Shown: positions 43,620-52,048, numbered from the stretch's first letter. The stretch: 64,000 nt of DNA from Bacteroidota bacterium (GCA_016194975.1 JACQAM010000026.1:62001-126000); one strand, 5' to 3'. Numbers and translations: made by a program. Notes: generated from the letters alone by a model not told the origin.

Positions 43620-44647
43620 ATCATTCTTGAAGGTTCTTCAATAGTATATTCAATATTATCTCCGCTTGTCATTGCCCATGATAAAGGGTTTTTCTTTAAA
43701 AACTCTTCAAAATTCCGGCCATTTAATCTTTTCCCATCTCCTTTAAAATCTCCTTTAGAGAATTTGTAATAAGAAAATTTATTCCAAGACCATGAATCTG
43801 CTTTGTATAACCATCCGGTAGATTCCGAAAGTAATTTAATGAACTTTATTGCTCTGTCTTTAGCTTCTTCGTTAATCTTTTTAGTTCCGTCATCATCTGA
43901 TTCAATATTGAAAGATTCACCATTCTTCTCCGATATCCTTAATCGATCTCCCCTTTGTTTGCTAATACTAATTTCATCTCTTTTTCTAAAAAAGTGATCC
44001 ATCGCTCGCATTAACGTAATCGTTGAATACTTATCGTTCTCAAACAAGTAATGCAGTGCCGATTGTATTTCATTTGCTTTTAGATATTTTAACCAATCCA
44101 AAACGTTTTCGGGATATGAAAAAAGGACATTAAAAGTCCCATCTGTAAAAAACAGTGGACAGATTGCGCTTTCCTTCAGCACAACTTTCTTGAAAGTATT
44201 ATCCAAAATACCAATCAGTAAATGCACTGTGGCAAGAGGATATTTCAATCGAAATGTTTTTGCATCATAATTTCGCATCAAGTTCGGCTGGATACAATTG
44301 GTAAACTGGTCTTTGACTAATGGGAAATATTTTTTATTGAACATCAACATGTGGTGTCCAATACTTCGAATTTCCTTTCTGCAAATCTCCATATCAAGAA
44401 AGACGACATCTTGTGCAACTTGCTTTGTATCCAACAACATTACTTTTCCATCATAATAGCCAACTATCTCCCAGTTTAGATAATGAGACATCAACAACCC
44501 GCAAAGCAAGCCATCACTATCAGGACTTAAAACACATTTCAGGTTTGGTTGAATAATCCACGGATGATCCTCAACAATTCTATCAAAGTCAATTGTTCCG
44601 TAATCAACGCCAGGTTCTAAAGCAAGAAGTGATTGAATTTTTGACAT
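43616..44647 (-). CDS. DHH/RecJ-like phosphoesterase, candidate restriction partner
   Basis: I do not recognise a named family at full length, but the first 165 residues follow the DHH phosphoesterase order. Motif I is CVLSPDSDGLLCGLL (D-x-D-G), motif II is VVFLDMEICRKEI, motif III is SIGHHML (GHH in place of DHH), and then CIQPNLMRNYDAKTFRLKYPLATVHLLIGIL, which resembles the RecJ segment with I-N-P-N and an Ala-Gly helix. The C-terminal half (from about 200) is Lys-rich and may bind DNA. It is cotranscribed with the Xre gene (3 nt between them) and convergent with the methyltransferase, the layout of a restriction-modification pair. The lost Asp of DHH makes catalysis uncertain. Confidence 0.7.
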   Translation of the reverse strand: MSKIQSLLALEPGVDYGTIDFDRIVEDHPWIIQPNLKCVLSPDSDGLLCGLLMSHYLNWEIVGYYDGKVMLLDTKQVAQDVVFLDMEICRKEIRSIGHHMLMFNKKYFPLVKDQFTNCIQPNLMRNYDAKTFRLKYPLATVHLLIGILDNTFKKVVLKESAICPLFFTDGTFNVLFSYPENVLDWLKYLKANEIQSALHYLFENDKYSTITLMRAMDHFFRKRDEISISKQRGDRLRISEKNGESFNIESDDDGTKKINEEAKDRAIKFIKLLSESTGWLYKADSWSWNKFSYYKFSKGDFKGDGKRLNGRNFEEFLKKNPLSWAMTSGDNIEYTIEEPSRMI

Positions 44648-44650
44648 GAA

Positions 44651-44875
44651 CTACTCAGCGATAAAATACCCGATTGGTTTTTTCAATATTTTCATCATTA
44701 AAGTCAACGTATGCAAATCAATTTTTATATCCCCACTTTCTACTTTTGAAACATAGGACTGTGTTTTGCCAATTTTTGCAGCAACCTCGTTTTGCTCCAA
44801 ACCACAATCTAATCTGGCTTGTAGAATTTTGGCTCCTAGTTTCCTGTGAAATTTCATTTGATCCAGACTTGCCAT
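44651..44875 (-). CDS. Xre-family helix-turn-helix regulator (controller-like)
   Basis: A 74-residue DNA-binding protein. The HTH reads LGAKILQARLDCGLEQNEVAAKIGKTQSYVSKVESGDIKIDLHTLTLMMKILKKPIGYFIAE, an Xre/lambda-repressor pattern with the recognition helix TQSYVSKVE. It begins MASLDQMKFHRK. Its position directly before the DHH-like gene, with the methyltransferase divergently oriented on the far side, is that of the controller proteins of restriction-modification systems that delay nuclease expression. Its operator was not identified. Confidence 0.88.
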   Translation of the reverse strand: MASLDQMKFHRKLGAKILQARLDCGLEQNEVAAKIGKTQSYVSKVESGDIKIDLHTLTLMMKILKKPIGYFIAE

Positions 44876-44942
44876 TTGAGTGCAAACTTAAAAGGAAGAA
44901 GTCCGTATTCCATTTAGGAATATGTCATACTGGAAAATCACT

Positions 44943-44995
44943 CGCGCACATGACGGGCGAGCACGTGAAAGGCGTGAAGAGTTTTGTGGTAGAGT
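44943..44995 (+). repeat. 53-nt flanking repeat, right copy (T9SS 3'-end remnant)
   Basis: The same pattern as 42595-42647: CGCGCA, 15 bases, then the identical 32 bases at 44964-44995. The remnant still reads AHMTGEHVKGVKSFVVE and a stop, matching AHVSGTGVKGVKSFVVE of the intact gene. The sequence before CGCGCA is unrelated. Confidence 0.85.
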
Positions 44996-45019
44996 GAGAA
45001 CTAATATTTCTTCCCTTCT

Positions 45020-45112
45020 TTTTTTGGGCGTGTCGGTAAAGCAGAACTTCGTTCGCTTTACCGTCGGGCTATCCGGTCGGCGGGCTCCCTTCTATCCCTC
45101 ACGCAATATTCA
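45020..45112. repeat. Structured intergenic element with GGGCTATCCG core
   Basis: CGGTAAAGC (45034-45042) and GCTTTACCG (45055-45063) form a hairpin, flanked by TTGGGCGTG before and by TCGGGCTATCCGGTCGGCGG and TATCCCTCACGC after. I remember a similar GGGCGT...GGGCTATCCG...CCCT(A/C)ACGC element in many Bacteroidota genomes. It follows the right-hand T9SS remnant. Confidence 0.5.
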
Positions 45113-45242
45113 GTCCGTCCATAGTTCATTAAATTTTACAAGAACTTTTTCCTGACCGGTCATTTTCTATTCCTATTCGCCACATCGGGGCGAACTTTAA
45201 TTTATCATTGTATCTTTTCTCATTCATTCCATTATACCAACA

Positions 45243-45791
45243 ATGAAAACAAAATTTACGCTCGCAATTTTTTTTCTTCATTTCACTTCCCTGTTTTCTC
45301 AAACAGATAGTTCGGTTGCAATCTATTCTTCGCTCGACACATTAAAATATTATGACGTTGAATTGGTTTCGGGGCCCGGCAAGAGTTGTCATGAATTGGA
45401 TTTCCGGTTGAAAAAAATAAAATATTGGGTTGACTGCAAAGAAGTCTCTGAAAAAGAATACATGAAATATTATGTGCCCAATGATCAGCTCGGAGATTGC
45501 AAACCCTGTTACCTGGAAACGCTTGACAAGAACGATCATCTGCTTACTGCGGGAGTGCAATACACCGATTGCCCTGTTGGAGATTGGTTTGAATATTATC
45601 CGGATGGAAAAATAAAAGTGAACGGGCATTACAAAGAAAATCTCACTGGCAATTGGGATGATCTTTATGCGAGAGGATATTGCGCCATTAAAAACGGAAC
45701 GTGGACTTATTATGCCGAAGACGGAAGTGTGACGAAAAAAGAAATTTACAAAGACGGGGTTCTTGTACAAGAAAAAACAGCAGATGGATGA
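45243..45791 (+). CDS. Secreted MORN-repeat protein
   Basis: A 182-residue product with a signal peptide (MKTKFTLAIFFLHFTSLFSQ). The C-terminal half has MORN-type units: GDWFEYYPDGKIKVNGHYKENLTGNWDDLYARG and KNGTWTYYAEDGSVTKKEIYKDGVLVQEK, as in the proteins named 'YwqK-family antitoxin', a name without support here since no toxin is adjacent. The middle has several Cys (CKPCY, CPVGDW), suggesting disulfides. It is 245 nt after the T9SS remnant. Confidence 0.75.
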   Translation: MKTKFTLAIFFLHFTSLFSQTDSSVAIYSSLDTLKYYDVELVSGPGKSCHELDFRLKKIKYWVDCKEVSEKEYMKYYVPNDQLGDCKPCYLETLDKNDHLLTAGVQYTDCPVGDWFEYYPDGKIKVNGHYKENLTGNWDDLYARGYCAIKNGTWTYYAEDGSVTKKEIYKDGVLVQEKTADG

Positions 45792-45998
45792 AATTTAAAA
45801 CAGCTTCATACCAATAAATTAATCCGTTGCGTGCGATTTCAATCTGAAAATTTTGCAATCATTTACAAACGTTTATGTGTGTTTAATAATATATATTTCG
45901 TTTTCTTTGTGGAAAATTCGAACTAAGTTTTAGCAATTTCATTTTGCGACATTCTAGTTAGAAAAGATTCTATAGTATCATAAAATACTTTTTGAAAC

Positions 45999-46991
45999 TT
46001 GACCTCAAATAAATTAGAGCGAACCGGCCCAAGCGAGTACAGAGAACGTTGGAAAACCCCAGAAGGAAAAAGGTTTAAATCCGAAGTGATTGCTTTTATT
46101 TCTGATAATATGGAAAGCAAAATTGTCAATTTTTCTTTGATACCAACTAACCAAATATTTAAATTAATTCAGGGAAGGTTGGATTTAATAGGAATTGATC
46201 TCGATAAAACTCAATTCGATTCTTGTACAATTAAAAATGCGGTTTTTGATGATGCAACCTTTTTAGGGGCGGAATTTTCTGATGTAAAATTGTCAAATAT
46301 AAGTTTTAGCTCTTCTGATTTCCGCGGGGCAACTATTTTTGATGTCGAAGTTTTGGATAATGTCACATTAGACAACTGCGATTTTAGGAATGCTCAGATT
46401 ACCAATTTGAAGGGATTGAATGATGAATCTGTACATGTTCCATTCAAATATACTGCTCCGAATTATTTTAGAATTCTTGCAGCAACAATTTCAAATTTTT
46501 TTCGCGGCGGATATAATGCCGGGAAGCATACTATTTTCGAAAATGTAGATACAAAAAACCTCACAGATTCTTTCACAAAAGAATTAAAAGAGTATATTAA
46601 TTGGTACCAACATCTAATGACGCAAATAAATCGCCTTAATGAACGAAGTATTTGGAACAGAATAAGCCTTTTTCTAGGAATACTGTTAACGAAATATTGG
46701 AGTTCGTTTTGGGTGCTTTCATTTTGGGCGCTTTCGGCAAACGCGATAGTTGCTACTGTGATTTCCATCTATCCTCAATTTTATGTATTCAAGCATGGTA
46801 ATCTTGTCTCTTGGAACTGGTTTGATGCTTTTTATTACTGTATTGTGACTTTTACGACTTTGGGATATGGAGACGTTACACCTTCAAGTATTCCCGCGCA
46901 ATGTGCTGCTGGCGTGGTTGCAATCGCGGGTTACGTTACACTTGGAATTTTGATTTATCTTATTGCTAGGAAAGTTGACCGCAAATTCTGA
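45999..46991 (+). CDS. Pentapeptide-repeat potassium-channel-like protein
   Basis: A 330-residue protein. Residues about 60-125 are pentapeptide repeats of the A(D/N)Lxx type (FDSCTIKNAVFDDATFLGAEFSDVKLSNISFSSSDFRGATIF, NVTLDNCDFRNAQI). The C-terminal part has two membrane helices (about 230-256 and 300-322) around the selectivity filter TFTTLGYGDVTP, the KcsA-type signature TxGYGD. The start is TTG at 45999, the first possible after an in-frame stop; ATG 46110 would remove 37 residues. The missing ATG suggests a truncated N-terminus. It appears AT-rich. A role in defence or ion sensing is not proven. Confidence 0.85.
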   Translation: MTSNKLERTGPSEYRERWKTPEGKRFKSEVIAFISDNMESKIVNFSLIPTNQIFKLIQGRLDLIGIDLDKTQFDSCTIKNAVFDDATFLGAEFSDVKLSNISFSSSDFRGATIFDVEVLDNVTLDNCDFRNAQITNLKGLNDESVHVPFKYTAPNYFRILAATISNFFRGGYNAGKHTIFENVDTKNLTDSFTKELKEYINWYQHLMTQINRLNERSIWNRISLFLGILLTKYWSSFWVLSFWALSANAIVATVISIYPQFYVFKHGNLVSWNWFDAFYYCIVTFTTLGYGDVTPSSIPAQCAAGVVAIAGYVTLGILIYLIARKVDRKF

Positions 46992-47039
46992 GTAATTAAT
47001 GTTTTGTATCCTTTTTCGTACATTTATAAATAAGAAATC

Positions 47040-47474
47040 ATGATTCAAATTGCGCCAATAAAGAAATTCAGGTTTGAGGTTGTCCATAATTCCGAGTTAA
47101 ACACCCCGGAAAATCAGACAAACTTTGCTTTGAACCATTATAGTTTCCCTATTCAACCAACTAGATTAAATGAGATTAGAATCAAACTGACCTATGGTAG
47201 TTACTCTAGTGTTCCTGAATTCATTCGTGTGTATTTTTTTAGATTTTCCTCCATGCAAAGTGAAGTGGTGCCAATTAACATTGATTCCAATGTATTTGAG
47301 TTTACATCTAGAGAAGATGCGGATTTTTGGCAACAGAAACCTTTTATAGTTGATAAGATTGCTTTTGTTCAGGAACCCAATTTCCTGAAATCTGATTTCG
47401 AATTAAAAATTCAGACTTTCAGAATGGAACAAAGTTTCATTCAATTTATTACCGGAAGTAATTTTAATCATTAA
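47040..47474 (+). CDS. Unrecognised 144-residue protein downstream of the channel
   Basis: A soluble, beta-rich protein without a signal peptide (MIQIAPIKKFRFEVVHNSELN). Segments EIRIKLTYGSYSSVPEFIRVYFFRFSSMQSEVVPINI and DFELKIQTFRMEQSFIQFI show alternating hydrophobic residues. I do not recognise the family. It lies 48 nt after the channel gene on the same strand and has the same AT-rich character, so the two may act together, but this is inference. A convergent gene lies beyond. Confidence 0.65.
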   Translation: MIQIAPIKKFRFEVVHNSELNTPENQTNFALNHYSFPIQPTRLNEIRIKLTYGSYSSVPEFIRVYFFRFSSMQSEVVPINIDSNVFEFTSREDADFWQQKPFIVDKIAFVQEPNFLKSDFELKIQTFRMEQSFIQFITGSNFNH

Positions 47475-47554
47475 GTCATCCTTTTTCTCTCCTGTAAAGA
47501 ATAATTCGCGAACAAGTCTCTTCGAACTCTAATGGTATTGAGGGGGATAAAACA

Positions 47555-47588
47555 AAAATCCCCCCGAATTACCAGGAGGATTTTTTAT
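47555..47588 (-). terminator. Probable terminator of the 48-kb T9SS gene
   Basis: On the minus strand AAATCCTCC pairs with GGGGGATTT (one mismatch) and is followed by a T-run. It sits 18 nt beyond the stop at 47606. Confidence 0.55.
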
Positions 47589-47605
47589 TTTCTGAAAAAT
47601 ATTTT

Positions 47606-50452
47606 CTACTTCAATATCACTAATTTCTGCGTTACTGAATTTCCTTCGGAAGAGAAACGTATGTAGAACGTTCCGTTCGCAAGTGAAGACACATCAATTG
47701 TTTTCCGGTATCCCATTGTAATTCCGTCGAGCAATTCAGAATACACGAGTCGTCCTTCGAGGTCGTAGATATCTACATTCATCGTGCGGATATTATCTGA
47801 CGCCACATTCACATTGAAAGTTCCGTCATTCGGATTCGGATAAAAATCAACGCCACTCATTCCGCTCAATTCCTGCACACCCACGCACGCGCTCACCGTG
47901 ATCGTGAACGTGGCCGTGTTCGTGCATCCGTTCGCATCTGTGTAAGTGTACGTAACCGTGTGCGGGCCTACGCCTGCGGATGACGGAGAAAATAAACTTC
48001 CTGCAACTCCGGGCCCGGAGAATGTTCCGCCCGACGGAACTCCGGTGAGGAATACGCTTGCATCAGCAGTGCATGCATTCGTAACAGCGCCGTATGCAAT
48101 TACATTCGGAGGAGTTGCAACTGCAACGTTGAACATTGTACTTCCATTGCAACCTGCAGCATCTGTTCCGGTAATCGTGTACGTAGTGGAAGAAGATGGA
48201 GTGACGGTTACACTCGCACCGCTAAGACTTCCCGGATTCCAGTTGTAACTTGTTGCGCCGCTCGCATTGAGCGTTGCACTATTTCCGGTGCAGATAATTG
48301 CAGGGCCGCTGACAGAAATATTCGGAGCAGGATTTACTGTGAGTGTGTACGTGGTATCTCCGGTGCAACCATTCGCTCCGGTTCCTGTAACTGTGTAAAC
48401 TGTTGTTGAATTCGGATTTACCGTTACTGAAGATCCCGCCATATTTCCCGGCGACCACGAATAAGAATTTGCACCCGATGCAGTGAGAACAGAATTCGTT
48501 CCGCCGCAAACAGGATTCGTTGGCGTTGTCACTGTTACTACCGGCGCAGGTAAAACTGTAAGCTGAACAGAATCCGTTCGCACACATCCGTTCGAATAAG
48601 TTCCGGTGAGAACATAATACGTAGTTGAAGTTGGATAAACAGTGACGGATGAAGTGGTCATATTACCGGGCGTCCACAAATAACTCTGCGCACCACCGGA
48701 AGCAAAAAGAACTGATCCTCCTCCGGGACAAATGGTATTTACAGAAGCAGTTGGAGTAACAGGAGGAGCCCACAGTACACTCACACGCGCCGTATCTGTA
48801 TTCGAACAACCATTTGCATCTGTTCCTGTAACGGAATAAGTGGTTGTTGTATTCGGAAAAGTTGTATCAGGATTTGTTGTGTTACCATCACTCCACACGT
48901 AAGAGATTCCACCTGATCCATTGAGATAAGCCGCAGAGCCAAGACACACGGAATAATTTGTTGCACTCGCAACAATATTCGGAAGCGGATTCACAACAAG
49001 ATTCAATGTATCGCGATTCACACAACCCTGCGCATCTGTTCCGGTGAGAACATAACTTGTAGTTGTAGTGGGAGCAACGTTGATGCTCGTCGCAGTAGAG
49101 CCCGTTGGATTCCACGAATAAGTTGATGCGCCAGATGCATTCAGTGTGGTGAATCCTCCAATGCAAATAGAATCTGACAATGGAGTGATCGTTACATTCG
49201 GAAGTGGCTGAGCAATTACAGTAACGGTTGCTGTATTGGTGCAACCCTGCACAGATGTTCCGGTAACAGTATAAGTTGTTGTAGTCATCGGGCTCACTGT
49301 AACAGAACTTCCACTGAGTGATCCCGGCATCCATGTGTAAGTGGAAGCTCCATTAGCAGTGAGTGTAGAATTTCCTCCGCCGCAAATTACTCCCGGACTC
49401 GCACTTGTTGTTACAGTAGGAATCGTGTTGACTGTGATTGTTGAAGTAGCGAAAGCCGGACATCCTGTTCCTGCATCAGTAACTGCTACAGTATAAGTGG
49501 TAGTTACAGTTGGCGATGCAATTACGTTGGCGCCAACAGTTGTATTTAATCCTGCTGCCGGCCCCCAGTTATAAATTGTATATCCGCTCGCTGTTATATT
49601 CACACTTCCTGATCCGCAATACGAAGCGGATGTAGGAGTGACGACGGGATTGACAACAAAATTTTCCGACATCGTGAGTGTGAAATTTCCGTTTGCTCCT
49701 GCATTACCATACACAAGAATGTAATATGGAAATCCGGAGAACGTACAAAAAGTTATTTGTGATTGAGGCCCGCAGAAATCATCATTACCTGCAACGCAAT
49801 TGAGCGAACCGCAACTTCCTGTGAATGCACGAATGCGTGTATCGAATGTGGAACCGCAGAGTGAAGCAACAATTTGATTTCCGTCGCCGGTGAAAGTGTA
49901 CCACACTCCGCCGCTCGGATCATCACCTACTGTGCACGAAGGAGCAACATCTGTATTGGCGAGTGAAGTGGATCCGGCTATACTTCCGGAAAGTGCAATA
50001 GACAATGCACCGGAGCAATTATCATTTGCAGGAGGAAGAATTTTATAAGCAAGTGTTGCCGCAGATCCGCCGTTAAGATTGCAATAATATCTGGCGACCA
50101 ACACGCGATACACTCCGCTTGACGGACAGGTCCATTGTAAAAAAGATTGCAGTCCGCACCAGTCGTCGTTGTAACCGCCGGCATAAGCGCCGGTGTTATC
50201 GAGCATCGTGAGTTGTGTATCGTAACTCGCCGAACCTCCATCTGCAGCGCAGAATGAGAATTGGTAAACTGCTCCGCCAATGCCATTGAACGTATAATAC
50301 AATCCTGCATTCGGAACGGCGACGGTTTGTGTGGCAGCAGTTGGAGTGATGTTGGACTGAAACGAGCCACCGGAACATTGAGCGTTGGAGCGCGTTTGAA
50401 AAAAAGTAAGTCCAAGGATCAGGGCGGGGATAATTCGTAGAGTTGATCTCAT
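47606..50452 (-). CDS. Repeat-rich surface protein with T9SS type A sorting domain
   Basis: A 948-residue secreted protein. A signal peptide (MRSTLRIIPALILGLTFFQTRSNAQ) precedes an N-terminal domain with five or more Cys, followed by seven tandem Ig-like units of about 72-78 residues. Each has the pattern ICxGxxxTLxASGAxSYxWxPG, SVTVxPxxTTTYTVTGTxAxGC and VNPxPN. A distinct Ig-like unit (ADASVFLTGVPSGGTFSGPGV) and the T9SS domain (VDFYPNPNDGTFNVNVASD to QKLVILK) end it. Repeat number may vary between strains because the units are similar. The start is ATG 50452; the longer frame up to 50503 lacks a signal peptide at its front. Confidence 0.9.
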   Translation of the reverse strand: MRSTLRIIPALILGLTFFQTRSNAQCSGGSFQSNITPTAATQTVAVPNAGLYYTFNGIGGAVYQFSFCAADGGSASYDTQLTMLDNTGAYAGGYNDDWCGLQSFLQWTCPSSGVYRVLVARYYCNLNGGSAATLAYKILPPANDNCSGALSIALSGSIAGSTSLANTDVAPSCTVGDDPSGGVWYTFTGDGNQIVASLCGSTFDTRIRAFTGSCGSLNCVAGNDDFCGPQSQITFCTFSGFPYYILVYGNAGANGNFTLTMSENFVVNPVVTPTSASYCGSGSVNITASGYTIYNWGPAAGLNTTVGANVIASPTVTTTYTVAVTDAGTGCPAFATSTITVNTIPTVTTSASPGVICGGGNSTLTANGASTYTWMPGSLSGSSVTVSPMTTTTYTVTGTSVQGCTNTATVTVIAQPLPNVTITPLSDSICIGGFTTLNASGASTYSWNPTGSTATSINVAPTTTTSYVLTGTDAQGCVNRDTLNLVVNPLPNIVASATNYSVCLGSAAYLNGSGGISYVWSDGNTTNPDTTFPNTTTTYSVTGTDANGCSNTDTARVSVLWAPPVTPTASVNTICPGGGSVLFASGGAQSYLWTPGNMTTSSVTVYPTSTTYYVLTGTYSNGCVRTDSVQLTVLPAPVVTVTTPTNPVCGGTNSVLTASGANSYSWSPGNMAGSSVTVNPNSTTVYTVTGTGANGCTGDTTYTLTVNPAPNISVSGPAIICTGNSATLNASGATSYNWNPGSLSGASVTVTPSSSTTYTITGTDAAGCNGSTMFNVAVATPPNVIAYGAVTNACTADASVFLTGVPSGGTFSGPGVAGSLFSPSSAGVGPHTVTYTYTDANGCTNTATFTITVSACVGVQELSGMSGVDFYPNPNDGTFNVNVASDNIRTMNVDIYDLEGRLVYSELLDGITMGYRKTIDVSSLANGTFYIRFSSEGNSVTQKLVILK

Positions 50453-50542
50453 GATTGTTTTTTTGATTCGAACAAATATCAATAAACGGGCAATGAGATG
50501 CAATAGTATTTGAAAAATAAATGGGGATTGTGGAGAGAATTA

Positions 50543-51880
50543 TCAGAACGGGCCGAATCTCATTCTCATCCCCTTCTTCGTTTCATTGAATTTACCTTCG
50601 TCATAAACAAGATTTCCATTCACAAAAGTCTTCATCACTTTCGAATGGAAGGTCACGCCTTCAAATGGCGACCAGCCACATTTGTAGAGAATATTTTCCT
50701 TCGAAACTTTCCATTCCGCATTCAGATCCACAAGTACAAGGTCGGCGTAAAAACCCTCGTGGAGGTAACCCCGTTTTTCTATTCTGAAAAGATCAGCGGG
50801 AGCGTGACTCATTTTTTCAACGACACGTTCTATAGTTATTTTTTTCGCGCGTGATTTTTCCAGCATGGCTACGAGTGAATGCTGCACAAGTGGTCCGCCG
50901 GATGGAACCTGCAGGTAGGATTGCGATTTTTCTTCCAGCGTATGCGGAGCGTGATCCGTTGCGACGACATCAATTTTATTTTCGAGCAACGCGGCCCACA
51001 GTGCTTCGCGGTCATTCGCAGACTTCACGGCCGGATTCCATTTGATGAGATTGCCTTTCGTTTTATAATCTTCGTCGGAAAACCAGAGATGATGCACGCA
51101 CGCCTCTGCAGTAATTCTTTTTTCTTTCAGAGGGGTTGTGTTGGAGAACAACCCTGTTTCTTCTGCAGTGGAGATATGAAAGACGTGAAGACGTGTTCCG
51201 TATTTTTTTGCGCGCTCAATGGCTTTCTTCGTGGAGTTATAGCATGCTTCCCTGCTGCGGATGAGCGGATGCATTTCTACCGGGATATTTTCCCCGTATT
51301 GCGCTTTGTACTTTTCAAGATTCTGTTTGATGAGCAGGTCATCTTCGGAATGAACAGCGATCAGCATTTTCACTTCACGGAAAATATCGTCGAGATGTTT
51401 TTCATTATCCACCAATAAATTTCCTGTCGATGATCCGAGAAAAACTTTCAGCCCGCAAACATTTGACGAATCCACTTTTCTTATTTCATCGAGATTCGAA
51501 TTCGACGTGCCCATGAAAAAAGAATAATTCGCCAATGAAACTTCCGCAGCACGTTTGTATTTTTCTTCCAGCAATTCAACGGTCGTCGCCGGCGGAATTG
51601 TATTCGGCTGTTCCATGAAAGAAGTGACGCCGCCCGCAACAGCAGCACACGATTCGGAATGAATGTCTCCTTTGTGTGTGAGTCCCGGTTCGCGGAAATG
51701 AACCTGGTCGTCTATGATCCCGGGAAGAAGATGTAATCCTTTCGCATCGATCACCTTCGTGTTTTCATCAGCGGAAATTTCTTTTTTTATTGCGGCGATC
51801 TTATCATCAACGATCAGCAAATCGGAAGAAAATATTTTCCCTTCGTTGACGAGCGTGGCATTCCGGATGATGGTTCTCAA
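50543..51880 (-). CDS. pyrC: Dihydroorotase
   Basis: PyrC forms dihydroorotate from carbamoyl aspartate in pyrimidine synthesis. The 445 residues contain the metal site GIIDDQVHFREPGLTHKGDI, the Lys that is usually carbamylated in CGLKVFLGSSTGNLLVD, AVHSEDD, LHVFHISTAEE and the catalytic VVATDHAPHTLEEK. This is the type I, cyclic amidohydrolase form. The start codon appears to be TTG at 51880 (LRTIIRNATLV); a dispersed repeat and a MITE-like element lie immediately upstream, so the original promoter or start may have been altered. Confidence 0.92.
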   Translation of the reverse strand: MRTIIRNATLVNEGKIFSSDLLIVDDKIAAIKKEISADENTKVIDAKGLHLLPGIIDDQVHFREPGLTHKGDIHSESCAAVAGGVTSFMEQPNTIPPATTVELLEEKYKRAAEVSLANYSFFMGTSNSNLDEIRKVDSSNVCGLKVFLGSSTGNLLVDNEKHLDDIFREVKMLIAVHSEDDLLIKQNLEKYKAQYGENIPVEMHPLIRSREACYNSTKKAIERAKKYGTRLHVFHISTAEETGLFSNTTPLKEKRITAEACVHHLWFSDEDYKTKGNLIKWNPAVKSANDREALWAALLENKIDVVATDHAPHTLEEKSQSYLQVPSGGPLVQHSLVAMLEKSRAKKITIERVVEKMSHAPADLFRIEKRGYLHEGFYADLVLVDLNAEWKVSKENILYKCGWSPFEGVTFHSKVMKTFVNGNLVYDEGKFNETKKGMRMRFGPF

Positions 51881-51884
51881 TTTT

Positions 51885-51912
51885 TACCGCTAAGGCGCTA
51901 AGACGCAAAGCG
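51885..51912. repeat. Short intergenic repeat (ACCGCTAAGGCGCTAAGACG type)
   Basis: CCGCTAAGGCGCTAAGACGCAAAG lies directly before the pyrC start. A related CCGCGAAGGCGCAAAGACGC sequence is at 59589-59609, and an inverted AACGCCTTAGCGG at 59550-59562. This family is widespread in Bacteroidota. Confidence 0.55.
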
Positions 51913-51925
51913 GGAACAAAGATAA

Positions 51926-52048
51926 GGGCATCTCTAAAAACACAGAAATGCAAGGCGGGCAAGTCCGAAAAACCGGAATTTACTATTCGTAAATGAGGAT
52001 TTTGAGGACGTAGCCCAACGCAGCAGTTCGAAGTTATTAGAGATGCCC
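51926..52048. mobile_element. 123-bp MITE-like element with 12-bp terminal inverted repeats
   Basis: GGGCATCTCTAA (51926-51937) is exactly the reverse complement of TTAGAGATGCCC (52037-52048). Both sides are bordered by ATAA (51922-51925 and 52049-52052), a possible 4-bp target duplication. The interior has hairpin potential (TCCGAAAAACCGGA, TTTAC...GTAAA) and no coding frame. It sits between the pyrC start and the M28-peptidase stop. I recall similar elements with TTTTTAGAGATGCCC ends in other Bacteroidota. Confidence 0.75.

Noticed and set aside
44674-44997. Plus-strand frame overlapping the Xre gene and ending in VKGVKSFVVE
   Set aside because: Only the last 17 codons resemble a T9SS end; the upstream part is antisense to the Xre regulator. 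It is the remnant described as the right-hand repeat, not a gene.
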